A DNA stretch of 60,318 bases from Streptomyces cucumeris (GTDB taxonomy: Bacteria > Actinomycetota > Actinomycetes > Streptomycetales > Streptomycetaceae): assembly GCF_024295805.1 (NCBI RefSeq), contig NZ_JANCLX010000045.1:1-60318 (forward strand), given 5' to 3'. This document shows, one piece after another, positions 34,300 to 42,184 of the stretch. The translations under genes were made by a program, and so were the position numbers. The notes under the pieces are model-generated. The model was not told the DNA's origin. It saw only the letters and a list, made by a program, of their open reading frames with translations, and ran no database searches. Each line of letters begins with the position of its first letter. Position 1 is the stretch's first letter.

Positions 34300-34679
34300 C
34301 GCGGCACCCCTCCCAGTAGCCGCTGCACCGCCGTGTCGAGATCGCGGGCCAGCTGGTCGTGACCCGCCTCACCCGCACCGGGCAGTGCCCGTACGACCAC
34401 AAGGCTACCTGCGGGAAAACGATCGAGCCGGTCCCGCATGAGATGGCGCAGCCTCCGCTTCACCAGATTGCGGACGACGGCACCGCCGACCGCCTTGCTC
34501 ACGACGAAACCCGCACGCGCCGGGGGAGCACTCCCCCCGGATGCGTGCGGGTCCCTGTCACCGCTGGTGAGGCCGCTGCGAAAGTGCACGACAAGGAGCG
34601 GGCGACCGGCCCTGCGTCCTCGGCGTACCGCGGCCGCAAAGTCCTCGCGCCGCCTCAGCCGATGCTCGGTAGGCAGCAC
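34296..34679 (-). CDS. rnpA: ribonuclease P protein component
   Basis: 127-residue basic subunit of RNase P, which matures tRNA 5' ends. 'LPTEHRLRRREDFAAAVRRG' at the start and the RNR signature 'VVSKAVGGAVVRNLVKRRLR'. GTG 34679 is the usual Streptomyces start. Between rpmH and yidD. Confidence 0.95.
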   Translation of the reverse strand: MLPTEHRLRRREDFAAAVRRGRRAGRPLLVVHFRSGLTSGDRDPHASGGSAPPARAGFVVSKAVGGAVVRNLVKRRLRHLMRDRLDRFPAGSLVVVRALPGAGEAGHDQLARDLDTAVQRLLGGVPR

Positions 34680-34704
34680 GTCATGGACCTTGAGGTCAGG
34701 CTGC

Positions 34705-34842
34705 TCAGGCCGACAGGCGGGCGCGACCCTTGCTGCGGCGGGACGCGAGAATCGCGCGGCCGGCACGGGTGCGCATACGCAGCCGGAAGCCGTGGGTCTT
34801 CGCGCGGCGGCGGTTGTTCGGCTGGAAGGTGCGCTTGCTCAC
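34705..34842 (-). CDS. rpmH: 50S ribosomal protein L34
   Basis: 45-residue, very basic bL34: starts 'MSKRTFQPNNRRRAKTHGFR' and ends 'SKGRARLSA'. GTG start at 34842. First gene of the leftward rpmH-rnpA-yidD-yidC-jag operon, divergent from dnaA. 25 nt before rnpA. Confidence 0.96.
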   Translation of the reverse strand: MSKRTFQPNNRRRAKTHGFRLRMRTRAGRAILASRRSKGRARLSA

Positions 34843-35132
34843 TCGGGGGCTCCAGAAATGAATCGGGTGGTGGCGGGAGATCGCCTGGCTGTCACCGTGC
34901 GCCCACGAGAAGCTCGCAATACGCCCGAGTGCACCGCTTCACGATCGTGGATCATGATGTCCGCGATCATTGCCCATCGGAGGCAGGCGGCAGCAGCCAT
35001 CGACAACTCGACCTGGTTACGGTACGCGCGGTTACGCCATCCGGTCAAACCGGTGGATGCCACGGCCACACTACCCGCTCCGCCCGCGCCGGACGGGGGC
35101 AGGGGAACGCCCGGCGACATCGCATGGCACAT

Positions 35133-35187
35133 TTGTACACACCCTGTGGACAACGACTTGAACCGCGCACCCCGGCCTGACTACCGT
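35133..35187 (+). promoter_or_regulatory. dnaA promoter with two DnaA boxes
   Basis: TTGTACACA (35133-35141, one change) and TGTGGACAA (35145-35153, exact consensus) lie just upstream of a -35 TTGAAC (35158-35163) and -10 TACCGT (35182-35187), 18-bp spacing. This arrangement implies autoregulation by DnaA. The rest of the 439-nt rpmH-dnaA gap (34843-35281) shows no gene; the rpmH promoter should be in it but I cannot place it. Confidence 0.7.
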
Positions 35188-35281
35188 GGCCGGGCTCCGA
35201 TTCCTTCACGCCCGTCCCGAGAACCACACATTCGTGGGACCCGTCGGCGTCCCCCACCCAGCGAGTGAGAGAGCGTGCCCT

Positions 35282-37204
35282 GTGGCTGACGTACCCGCCG
35301 ATCTTGCCGCAGTGTGGCCACGCGTACTCGAGCGGCTGCTCGGAGAGGGCGCGGCGGGACAGGGCGGACAGGGCGTCGAGGCCAAGGACGAGCACTGGAT
35401 CAAGCGGTGCCAGCCGCTCGCGCTCGTCGCCGACACCGCGCTGCTGGCCGTCCCCAATGAATTCGCCAAGGGCGTACTCGAGGGCAGGCTCGCCCCGGTG
35501 GTCAGCGAGACGCTGAGCCGGGAGTGCGGCCGCCCCATCCGCATCGCGATCACCGTCGACGACTCTGCCGGAGAGCCGGTCGTCCCGCAGCAGACCCAGC
35601 GCGATCAGCGCGAGACATATGAGAGCCGGGAGCAGCGGGAGACGTACGACGGCTACGACGGCCGGGAGAACTACGGCCGTCCGCAAGCCTCCGACGAGCT
35701 GCCCACGGCCCGCCCCGCCTATCCCGGCTATCAGCCGCCGCGTCCCGAGCCCGGCGCCTGGCCGCGCCCGCGGGACGACTACGGCTGGCAGCAGCAGCGG
35801 CTCGGCGGCTTCACCGAGTCCGATCCCTATGCTTCACAGCCCTCCTCCACCGGCTACGACCAGCAGCCGTACGACCCGCAGCGGCAGCGCGGCGACTACC
35901 GGAACCCGGCGGCGGAGCGCCCCGGCCCCGGCGCCAACGGCGGGCACCACGGTCACAGCGGTCACAGCGGTCACGACAATTCCGGTGGCCCGGGCGGCCC
36001 GGGCGGACGCCCTGCGTCCGCCCCGGAGCGTCCGCCGTACGAGCAGCAGCGCCACGATCTTCCCGATCCGCTGGAGCGCGGCCGCGGCGGACCGCCGGTA
36101 CTGCCCTCTCAGACCGGCGCGCCCGGTCCGCTGGCCGCACAGCCCGCGCCGGCGTCCGGTCCCGGTGAGCCGACCGCCCGGCTGAACCCCAAGTACCTCT
36201 TCGACACCTTCGTCATCGGCGCCTCCAACCGCTTCGCCCACGCCGCCGCGGTCGCGGTGGCCGAAGCACCGGCCAAGGCGTACAACCCGCTGTTCATCTA
36301 CGGGGAGTCGGGGCTCGGCAAGACCCATCTGCTGCACGCGATCGGGCACTATGCCCGCAGCCTCTACCCCGGCACCCGGGTGCGCTACGTGAGCTCGGAG
36401 GAGTTCACCAACGAGTTCATCAACTCCATCCGCGACGGCAAGGCGGACGCGTTCCGCAGGCGCTACCGCGACATGGACATCCTGCTGGTCGACGACATCC
36501 AGTTCCTGGCGAGCAAGGAGTCGACGCAGGAGGAGTTCTTCCACACCTTCAACACCCTCCACAACGCCAACAAGCAGATCGTGCTGTCCTCGGACCGGCC
36601 GCCCAAGCAGCTGGTGACCCTGGAGGACCGGCTCCGCAACCGCTTCGAGTGGGGTCTGATCACGGATGTGCAGCCGCCCGAGCTGGAGACGCGTATCGCG
36701 ATCCTCCGGAAGAAGGCGGTGCAGGAGCAGCTGAACGCGCCGCCGGAGGTGCTGGAGTTCATCGCCTCCCGGATCTCCCGCAACATCCGGGAGCTGGAGG
36801 GCGCGCTGATCCGGGTGACGGCCTTCGCGAGCCTGAACCGGCAGCCGGTGGACCTCGGTCTCACCGAGATCGTCCTGAAGGACCTGATCCCCGGCGGCGA
36901 GGACGCGGCCCCGGAGATCACCGCCACCGCGATCATGGCCGCGACCGCCGACTACTTCGGACACACGGTGGACGACCTGTGCGGCGCCTCGCGCAGCCGG
37001 GTTCTGGTGACCGCGCGGCAGATCGCGATGTACCTGTGCCGGGAGCTCACCGATCTGTCGCTGCCCAAGATCGGCGCCCAGTTCGGCGGGCGCGACCACA
37101 CGACCGTCATGCACGCCGACCGCAAGATCCGGGCGCTGATGGCCGAGCGGCGCTCCATCTACAACCAGGTGACCGAGCTGACGAACCGCATCAAGAACGG
37201 CTGA
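35282..37204 (+). CDS. dnaA: chromosomal replication initiator protein DnaA
   Basis: AAA+ protein that binds DnaA boxes and opens oriC. 640 residues, long because of an extended domain II, typical of Streptomyces. Domain I residues 1-85 ('LAAVWPRVLERLLGEG'), domain II about 86-300 (Gln/Tyr/Pro/Gly-rich, with a His-rich patch near 219-233), AAA+ domain from about 300 with Walker A 'GESGLGKTH' (about 341-349) and Walker B 'ILLVDDIQFL' (about 400-409), and domain IV with the DNA-binding 'GGRDHTTVMHADRKI' (about 602-616). GTG 35282 chosen; an in-frame ATG at 35186 would start before the conserved domain I. Confidence 0.97.
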   Translation: MADVPADLAAVWPRVLERLLGEGAAGQGGQGVEAKDEHWIKRCQPLALVADTALLAVPNEFAKGVLEGRLAPVVSETLSRECGRPIRIAITVDDSAGEPVVPQQTQRDQRETYESREQRETYDGYDGRENYGRPQASDELPTARPAYPGYQPPRPEPGAWPRPRDDYGWQQQRLGGFTESDPYASQPSSTGYDQQPYDPQRQRGDYRNPAAERPGPGANGGHHGHSGHSGHDNSGGPGGPGGRPASAPERPPYEQQRHDLPDPLERGRGGPPVLPSQTGAPGPLAAQPAPASGPGEPTARLNPKYLFDTFVIGASNRFAHAAAVAVAEAPAKAYNPLFIYGESGLGKTHLLHAIGHYARSLYPGTRVRYVSSEEFTNEFINSIRDGKADAFRRRYRDMDILLVDDIQFLASKESTQEEFFHTFNTLHNANKQIVLSSDRPPKQLVTLEDRLRNRFEWGLITDVQPPELETRIAILRKKAVQEQLNAPPEVLEFIASRISRNIRELEGALIRVTAFASLNRQPVDLGLTEIVLKDLIPGGEDAAPEITATAIMAATADYFGHTVDDLCGASRSRVLVTARQIAMYLCRELTDLSLPKIGAQFGGRDHTTVMHADRKIRALMAERRSIYNQVTELTNRIKNG

Positions 37205-37239
37205 CAGCGGGGCACGGACGGCTGCCACGAGCCACTCCG

Positions 37240-37274
37240 AGGGCGCTCCGGGAGGACAACTCCCGGGGCGCCCT
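37240..37274 (+). terminator. dnaA terminator
   Basis: 14-bp stem (one G-T pair) with a 7-nt loop, 36 nt after the dnaA stop; shields oriC from dnaA transcription. Confidence 0.75.
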
Positions 37275-37322
37275 TCGTCGTTCGACGGCCGCGCTGTTCG
37301 AATCCGCGTCGGGGCGAAGCGA

Positions 37323-37885
37323 TTCTCCACAGATCGGCGGCAAATCCCCCATCCACACCCTGGGGACGTGTGAGTTGTCCAGATCCCATCCACAGGCCGG
37401 GTCACCAGGATCGCATCACCCGAGGTCAGCCGGTTGTGGAATTGTGGCTATCCGGAGTCCACAGACTGTGGACGACGGCTTTGCCCACAGGGCCCGGATC
37501 GAGTTGTCCACCGCCCGCCCACAGGAGGAAGGCGGTTGCCCACAGCTTTTCCCCATCGTCGTCCACTGTTCGGCAACGAAACGGGCACGGTCACCGGGTC
37601 GAGTGAAAGGCGTCACACCAAGGAGGCGGGTTGGGCTGTGGGGAAGCCGGGTAAACCTGGGGACAGCGCTGGGGAGAACCGGGGTTTGTCTGTGCATCGC
37701 ATGTGCAGAACTTTCCGGCATCCACAGATCGCCTCGGTTTTCCACGGGCGCCGCCCACAGGCGCAGTGGATAAAAAACCGCTCCTGGCCTGGGAAGACGG
37801 AGTTATCCACGGTATCCACAGGCCCTACTACTACGACCACAGAGTTGTAGCCGGGAAATCGCTTCGAAGTGGGGCCTGTGCACAA
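37323..37885. other. origin of replication oriC (DnaA-box array)
   Basis: The 828-nt dnaA-dnaN gap contains about twenty DnaA-box-like 9-mers in both directions, e.g. TTCTCCACA 37323, TTGTCCAGA 37375, GAGTCCACA 37455, TGTGGACGA 37467, TTGCCCACA 37481 and 37536, TTGTCCACC 37504, GCATCCACA 37718, AGTGGATAA 37765, TTATCCACG 37803, GTATCCACA 37812, TGTGCACAA 37877. There is a locally A-rich stretch (GTGGATAAAAAACC, about 37767-37780) but no long AT-rich unwinding element. The array is typical of Streptomyces oriC. I find no box that matches TTGTCCACA or TTATCCACA exactly. Confidence 0.95.
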
Positions 37886-38032
37886 CCTCGGGCCGAGCCG
37901 CCCGACACCCCGGGCGCCGACTTGACCCCGAGCCGCACCGACTGTCGGCGGCGTACGTCAGACTGGTCTCCGGCGACTCAGCCGACGACGAAGGCCAGCA
38001 GGGCGAGCCAGCAACAGCAGGAGGCGGTTCCG

Positions 38033-39163
38033 GTGAAGATCCGGGTGGAGCGCGATGTACTCGCGGAGGCAGTGGCCTGGACGGCCCGCAGCCTTCCGGC
38101 CCGTCCGCCGGTGCCCGTCCTCGCGGGCATCCTGCTGAAGGCCGAGGAAGGCGCGCTCAGCCTCTCCGGCTTCGACTACGAGGTCTCGGCCCGTGTCTCG
38201 GTGGAAGCCGACGTGGAGGACGACGGCACGGTCCTGGTCTCCGGCCGTCTGCTCGCCGACATCTGCCGCGCTCTCCCCAACCGCCCTGTGGAGATCTCCA
38301 GCGACGGTGTACGCGTCACCGTCGTCTGCGGCTCGTCGCGATTCACACTCCACACACTGCCTGTGGAGGAGTACCCGGCGCTGCCGCAGATGCCCACCGC
38401 GACCGGCACCGTTCCCGGTGACGTCTTCGCCGCCGCCGCCGCCCAGGTCGCCATCGCGGCCGGCCGTGACGACACCCTCCCGGTGCTCACCGGCGTCCGG
38501 ATCGAGATCGAGGGCGACACCGTCACCCTGGCCTCCACCGACCGCTACCGCTTCGCCGTCCGCGAGTTCCTGTGGAAGCCCGAGACCCCGGACATCTCCG
38601 CGGTCGCCCTGGTGCCCGCCAAGACGCTCCTGGACACCGCCAAGTCGCTGACCAGCGGTGACACCGTTTCGCTCGCGCTGTCCGGCTCCGGTGCCGGTGA
38701 GGGCCTGATCGGTTTCGAGGGCGCCGGCCGCCGTACCACCACCCGGCTGCTCGAAGGTGACCTGCCGAAGTACCGCACGCTTTTCCCGACCGAGTTCAAC
38801 TCCGTCGCGGTGATCGAGACCGCCCCGTTCGTCGAGGCCGTCAAGCGCGTGGCCCTGGTCGCCGAGCGCAACACCCCGGTGCGGCTCAGCTTCGAGCAAG
38901 GCGTGCTGATCCTCGAGGCCGGTTCCAGCGACGACGCACAGGCTGTGGAAAGGGTCGACGCCCAGCTCGACGGCGACGACATCTCGATCGCCTTCAACCC
39001 GACCTTCCTGCTGGACGGCCTGAGCGCGATCGACTCCCCGGTCGCCCAGCTCTCCTTCACCACGTCCACCAAGCCCGCCCTGCTGAGCGGCAAGCCCGCC
39101 GTGGACGCCGAGGCGGACGAGGCGTACAAGTACCTGATCATGCCGGTCCGGCTGAGCGGATGA
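38033..39163 (+). CDS. dnaN: DNA polymerase III beta subunit (sliding clamp)
   Basis: Ring-shaped clamp that tethers polymerase to DNA. 376 residues, normal length, starting 'MKIRVERDVLAEAVAWTARS'; three similar domains, with the conserved C-terminal 'YKYLIMPVRLSG'. GTG 38033 follows GGAGG (about 8 nt upstream). First gene right of oriC. Confidence 0.98.
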   Translation: MKIRVERDVLAEAVAWTARSLPARPPVPVLAGILLKAEEGALSLSGFDYEVSARVSVEADVEDDGTVLVSGRLLADICRALPNRPVEISSDGVRVTVVCGSSRFTLHTLPVEEYPALPQMPTATGTVPGDVFAAAAAQVAIAAGRDDTLPVLTGVRIEIEGDTVTLASTDRYRFAVREFLWKPETPDISAVALVPAKTLLDTAKSLTSGDTVSLALSGSGAGEGLIGFEGAGRRTTTRLLEGDLPKYRTLFPTEFNSVAVIETAPFVEAVKRVALVAERNTPVRLSFEQGVLILEAGSSDDAQAVERVDAQLDGDDISIAFNPTFLLDGLSAIDSPVAQLSFTTSTKPALLSGKPAVDAEADEAYKYLIMPVRLSG

Positions 39164-39267
39164 GTCCGAGCGAATGAGCGGGTGTAGCCCACAACTGTGC
39201 GGCAACCCTCGGGCGTAGGCTCGGCCTCAGGTGCGTCACGCAATGTCTACGGCATAAGGATCAACTG

Positions 39268-40146
39268 ATGGAGCTCGGTCTCGTCGGCCTCGGCAAGATG
39301 GGCGGCAATATGCGCGAGCGCATTCGCCGCGCAGGCCACACCGTGATCGGATACGACCGCAACCCGGACGTCGCGGATGTCCACAGCCTCGACGAGCTTG
39401 TGGGCAAGCTCAAGGGGCCGCGCGTGGTGTGGGTCATGGTCCCGGCGGGTGTTCCCACCCAGATCACCATCGACGAGCTGGCCGAGCTCCTGTCACCGGG
39501 TGACATCGTCGTCGACGGCGGAAACTCCCGCTGGACCGACGACGAGAAGCACGCCGAGCAGCTCAACGCCCGGGGCATCGGCTTCGTCGACTGCGGTGTC
39601 TCCGGCGGTGTCTGGGGCCTGGAGAACGGCTACGCGCTGATGTACGGCGGCGCGTCCGAGCATGTCGCCAAGGTCCAGCCGATCTTCGACGCGCTCAAGC
39701 CCGAGGGTGAGTACGGCTCGGTCCACGCGGGCAAGGTCGGCGCGGGCCACTTCGCCAAGATGGTCCACAACGGCATCGAGTACGCCATGATGCAGGCCTT
39801 CGCCGAGGGCTGGGAGCTGCTGGAGGCCGTGGACTCCGTCACCGACGTCCGCGAGGTCTTCCGCTCCTGGCAGGAGGGCACGGTCATCCGCTCCTGGCTG
39901 CTGGACCTGGCGGTCCGCGCCCTGGACGACGACGAGCACCTGGCCGAGCTGAAGGGCTATGCGGCGGACTCCGGCGAGGGCCGCTGGACGGTAGAGGCCG
40001 CGATCGACAACGCGGTGCCGCTGCCCGCGATCACCGCATCGCTGTTCGCCCGCTTCGCCTCGCGCCAGGACGACTCCCCGCAGATGAAGATGATCGCCGC
40101 GCTGCGCAACCAGTTCGGCGGCCACGCGGTGGAGAACTCCAAGTAA
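39268..40146 (+). CDS. gnd: 6-phosphogluconate dehydrogenase, decarboxylating
   Basis: Oxidises 6-phosphogluconate to ribulose 5-phosphate and CO2. 292 residues, the short (GndA/YqeC-like) form. N-terminal 'MELGLVGLGKMGGNM' nucleotide-binding motif; signature 'VDCGVSGGVWGLENGYALMY'; substrate/catalytic 'KMVHNGIEYAMMQAFAEG'. Short forms often prefer NAD+, which I cannot verify here. Its position between dnaN and recF is characteristic of Streptomyces. Confidence 0.95.
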   Translation: MELGLVGLGKMGGNMRERIRRAGHTVIGYDRNPDVADVHSLDELVGKLKGPRVVWVMVPAGVPTQITIDELAELLSPGDIVVDGGNSRWTDDEKHAEQLNARGIGFVDCGVSGGVWGLENGYALMYGGASEHVAKVQPIFDALKPEGEYGSVHAGKVGAGHFAKMVHNGIEYAMMQAFAEGWELLEAVDSVTDVREVFRSWQEGTVIRSWLLDLAVRALDDDEHLAELKGYAADSGEGRWTVEAAIDNAVPLPAITASLFARFASRQDDSPQMKMIAALRNQFGGHAVENSK

Positions 40147-40197
40147 TCCGCCCCCACGGGGGCACAGCACTGCCGGGGGAGGTCGGCGCAGCCCATC

Positions 40198-41337
40198 ATG
40201 CACGTCACGCATCTCTCGCTCGCCGACTTCCGCTCGTACACCCGGGCCGAGGTCGAACTCGGCCCGGGTGTCACCGCTTTCGTCGGTCCCAACGGGCAGG
40301 GGAAGACCAACCTCGTCGAGGCCGTCGGCTATCTCGCCACCCTCGGCAGCCACCGGGTCTCCTCCGACGCCCCGCTGGTGCGGATGGGCGCCGAGCGGGC
40401 GGTCGTCCGGGCCGCGGTGGTCCAGGGCGACCGGCAGCAGCTGGTGGAGCTGGAGCTCAATCCCGGCAAGGCCAACCGCGCGAGGATCAACCGCTCCTCG
40501 CAGGTCAGACCGCGTGATGTGCTGGGGATCCTGCGCACGGTGCTGTTCGCGCCCGAGGACCTCGCTCTGGTCAAGGGCGATCCGGGCGAGCGCCGCCGCT
40601 TCCTGGACGAGCTGATCACCGCCCGCGCCCCGCGGATGGCGGGAGTCCGCTCCGACTACGACCGGGTGCTCAAACAGCGCAACACCCTGCTCAAGACCGC
40701 CGCGATGGCCCGGCGGCACGGCTCGCGCGGCGGCGGTGACGGGGCGCTGTCCACCCTGGACGTCTGGGACCAGCATCTGGCCCGCGCCGGTGCCGAGCTG
40801 CTCGCCCAGCGCCTTGAGCTGATCTCCGTCCTCCAGCCGCTCGCCGAGAAGGCGTACGAGCAGCTCGCCCCCGGTGGTGGACCGGTCCTGCTGGAGTACC
40901 GCTGCTCGGCGGGCGAGGACCTGGCCGCGGCCACCGGCCGGGAGGAGCTCTACCAGCGGCTGATCGCCGCACTCACCGAGGCCCGCAAGCAGGAGATCGA
41001 GCGCGGTGTCACCCTGGTCGGCCCGCACCGCGACGACCTGGTGCTGAAGCTGGGGCGGCTCCCCGCGAAGGGGTACGCCAGCCATGGCGAGTCCTGGTCG
41101 TACGCGCTGGCGCTGCGGCTGGCCTCCTATGAGCTGCTGCGCACCGAGGCCGGTGAGCCGGTCCTGATCCTGGACGATGTCTTCGCCGAACTGGACGAGC
41201 GGCGCCGCGAGCGGCTGGCCGAGCTGGTCGCCCCCGGTGAGCAGGTGCTGGTCACGGCGGCGGTGGAGGACGACGTCCCGCGGCTGCTGACGGGCACGCG
41301 CTACGCGGTGTCCGACGGCGAGGTCCGGCGCGTATGA
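40198..41337 (+). CDS. recF: DNA replication and repair protein RecF
   Basis: SMC-like ATPase that loads RecA at gaps through RecOR. 379 residues: Walker A 'VGPNGQGKTNLVEA', Walker B/signature region 'PVLILDDVFAELDERRRERL', and the RecF 'LLKRDPGERRRFLDE'-type segment ('KGDPGERRRFLDELI'). ATG 40198. Its stop overlaps the dciA start (ATGA), so the two are translationally coupled. Confidence 0.96.
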   Translation: MHVTHLSLADFRSYTRAEVELGPGVTAFVGPNGQGKTNLVEAVGYLATLGSHRVSSDAPLVRMGAERAVVRAAVVQGDRQQLVELELNPGKANRARINRSSQVRPRDVLGILRTVLFAPEDLALVKGDPGERRRFLDELITARAPRMAGVRSDYDRVLKQRNTLLKTAAMARRHGSRGGGDGALSTLDVWDQHLARAGAELLAQRLELISVLQPLAEKAYEQLAPGGGPVLLEYRCSAGEDLAAATGREELYQRLIAALTEARKQEIERGVTLVGPHRDDLVLKLGRLPAKGYASHGESWSYALALRLASYELLRTEAGEPVLILDDVFAELDERRRERLAELVAPGEQVLVTAAVEDDVPRLLTGTRYAVSDGEVRRV

Positions 41338-41864
41338 CGGACGCCCCACAGCAGCCGACACCGCCCGAGCCCTCGGGCGTCGATCTGGCCCGGGTCGCGC
41401 TGCGCGCCGCCAAGGAGCAGGCGCGGGCCCGCGGTGCCGCGGCCCAGCAGAAGAAGCAGGCGCGCCGCGGGGGCCTGCGCTCCGGCGCGCGCGCCGACGG
41501 CCGTGATCCGCTCCCCCTCGGTGCCGCGATCAACCGGCTGATCACCGAGCGCGGCTGGGAGGCCCCGGCCGCCGTCGGCGGGGTGATGGGCCGCTGGCCG
41601 CAGATGGTCGGCCCGGAAGTGGCCCAGCACTGTGAGCCGCAGCGGTACGACGAGGACGCCCGGGTGCTGACCGTGCGCTGCGACTCCACGGCGTGGGCGA
41701 CCCAGCTGCGGCTGCTCGCCCCGCAGCTCGTCGCCCGGCTGAACGCCGATCTCGGCCAGGGCACGGTGAAGTTGATCAAGGTGTTGGGGCCCGGCGGTCC
41801 GTCGCGCCGCTACGGTCCGCTGCGCTCTCCGGGGTCCACCGGACCGGGCGACACCTACGGTTGA
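41334..41864 (+). CDS. dciA: DciA family protein (DUF721)
   Basis: 176 residues: Ala/Gln/Lys/Arg-rich N-terminal part (about 60 residues), then the DUF721 domain 'WEAPAAVGGVMGRWPQMVGP' ... 'LTVRCDSTAWATQLRLLAPQ'. DciA proteins interact with DnaB and are thought to be the ancestral helicase loader in bacteria without DnaC/DnaI; the mycobacterial homologue is Rv0004. Overlaps recF by 4 nt and precedes gyrB. Confidence 0.92.
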   Translation: MTDAPQQPTPPEPSGVDLARVALRAAKEQARARGAAAQQKKQARRGGLRSGARADGRDPLPLGAAINRLITERGWEAPAAVGGVMGRWPQMVGPEVAQHCEPQRYDEDARVLTVRCDSTAWATQLRLLAPQLVARLNADLGQGTVKLIKVLGPGGPSRRYGPLRSPGSTGPGDTYG

Positions 41865-42184
41865 TCACACCTGGTGAACGGGTGAGCACAGGGTGATGTA
41901 TGAGACCCCGGTCACCGTAGCCGGTGGTTGACAGCCCGAAGCGCTGAGTGGCGGCGTGAGCCTCTTGGAGCCCTTCCCCAGATATGGGGAGTCGGTGGCG
42001 ACCGGTTCAGGGCGGCACATGCGGACTCAGGCGCCAGCAAGCCCCCATTCTTGTCGGCGCTACCGGTAGACTGAGCGGGTACACCGTCGCTTGCGCGTCG
42101 AAGCGCACGCGGACACATGTTGAACGACGCAGCCGCTCCCGCCTGCCCCGGAGACGGCTTGTGCTGTGCCAGAAAGGGCGCTTC
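41865..42184 (+). promoter_or_regulatory. gyrB upstream region (320 nt)
   Basis: No gene is visible. A TTGACA (41928-41933) lacks a good -10 at the right distance; TAGACT (42067-42072) looks like a -10 element with only a weak -35. The gyrB promoter is probably here, but I cannot assign it with confidence. Confidence 0.35.
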
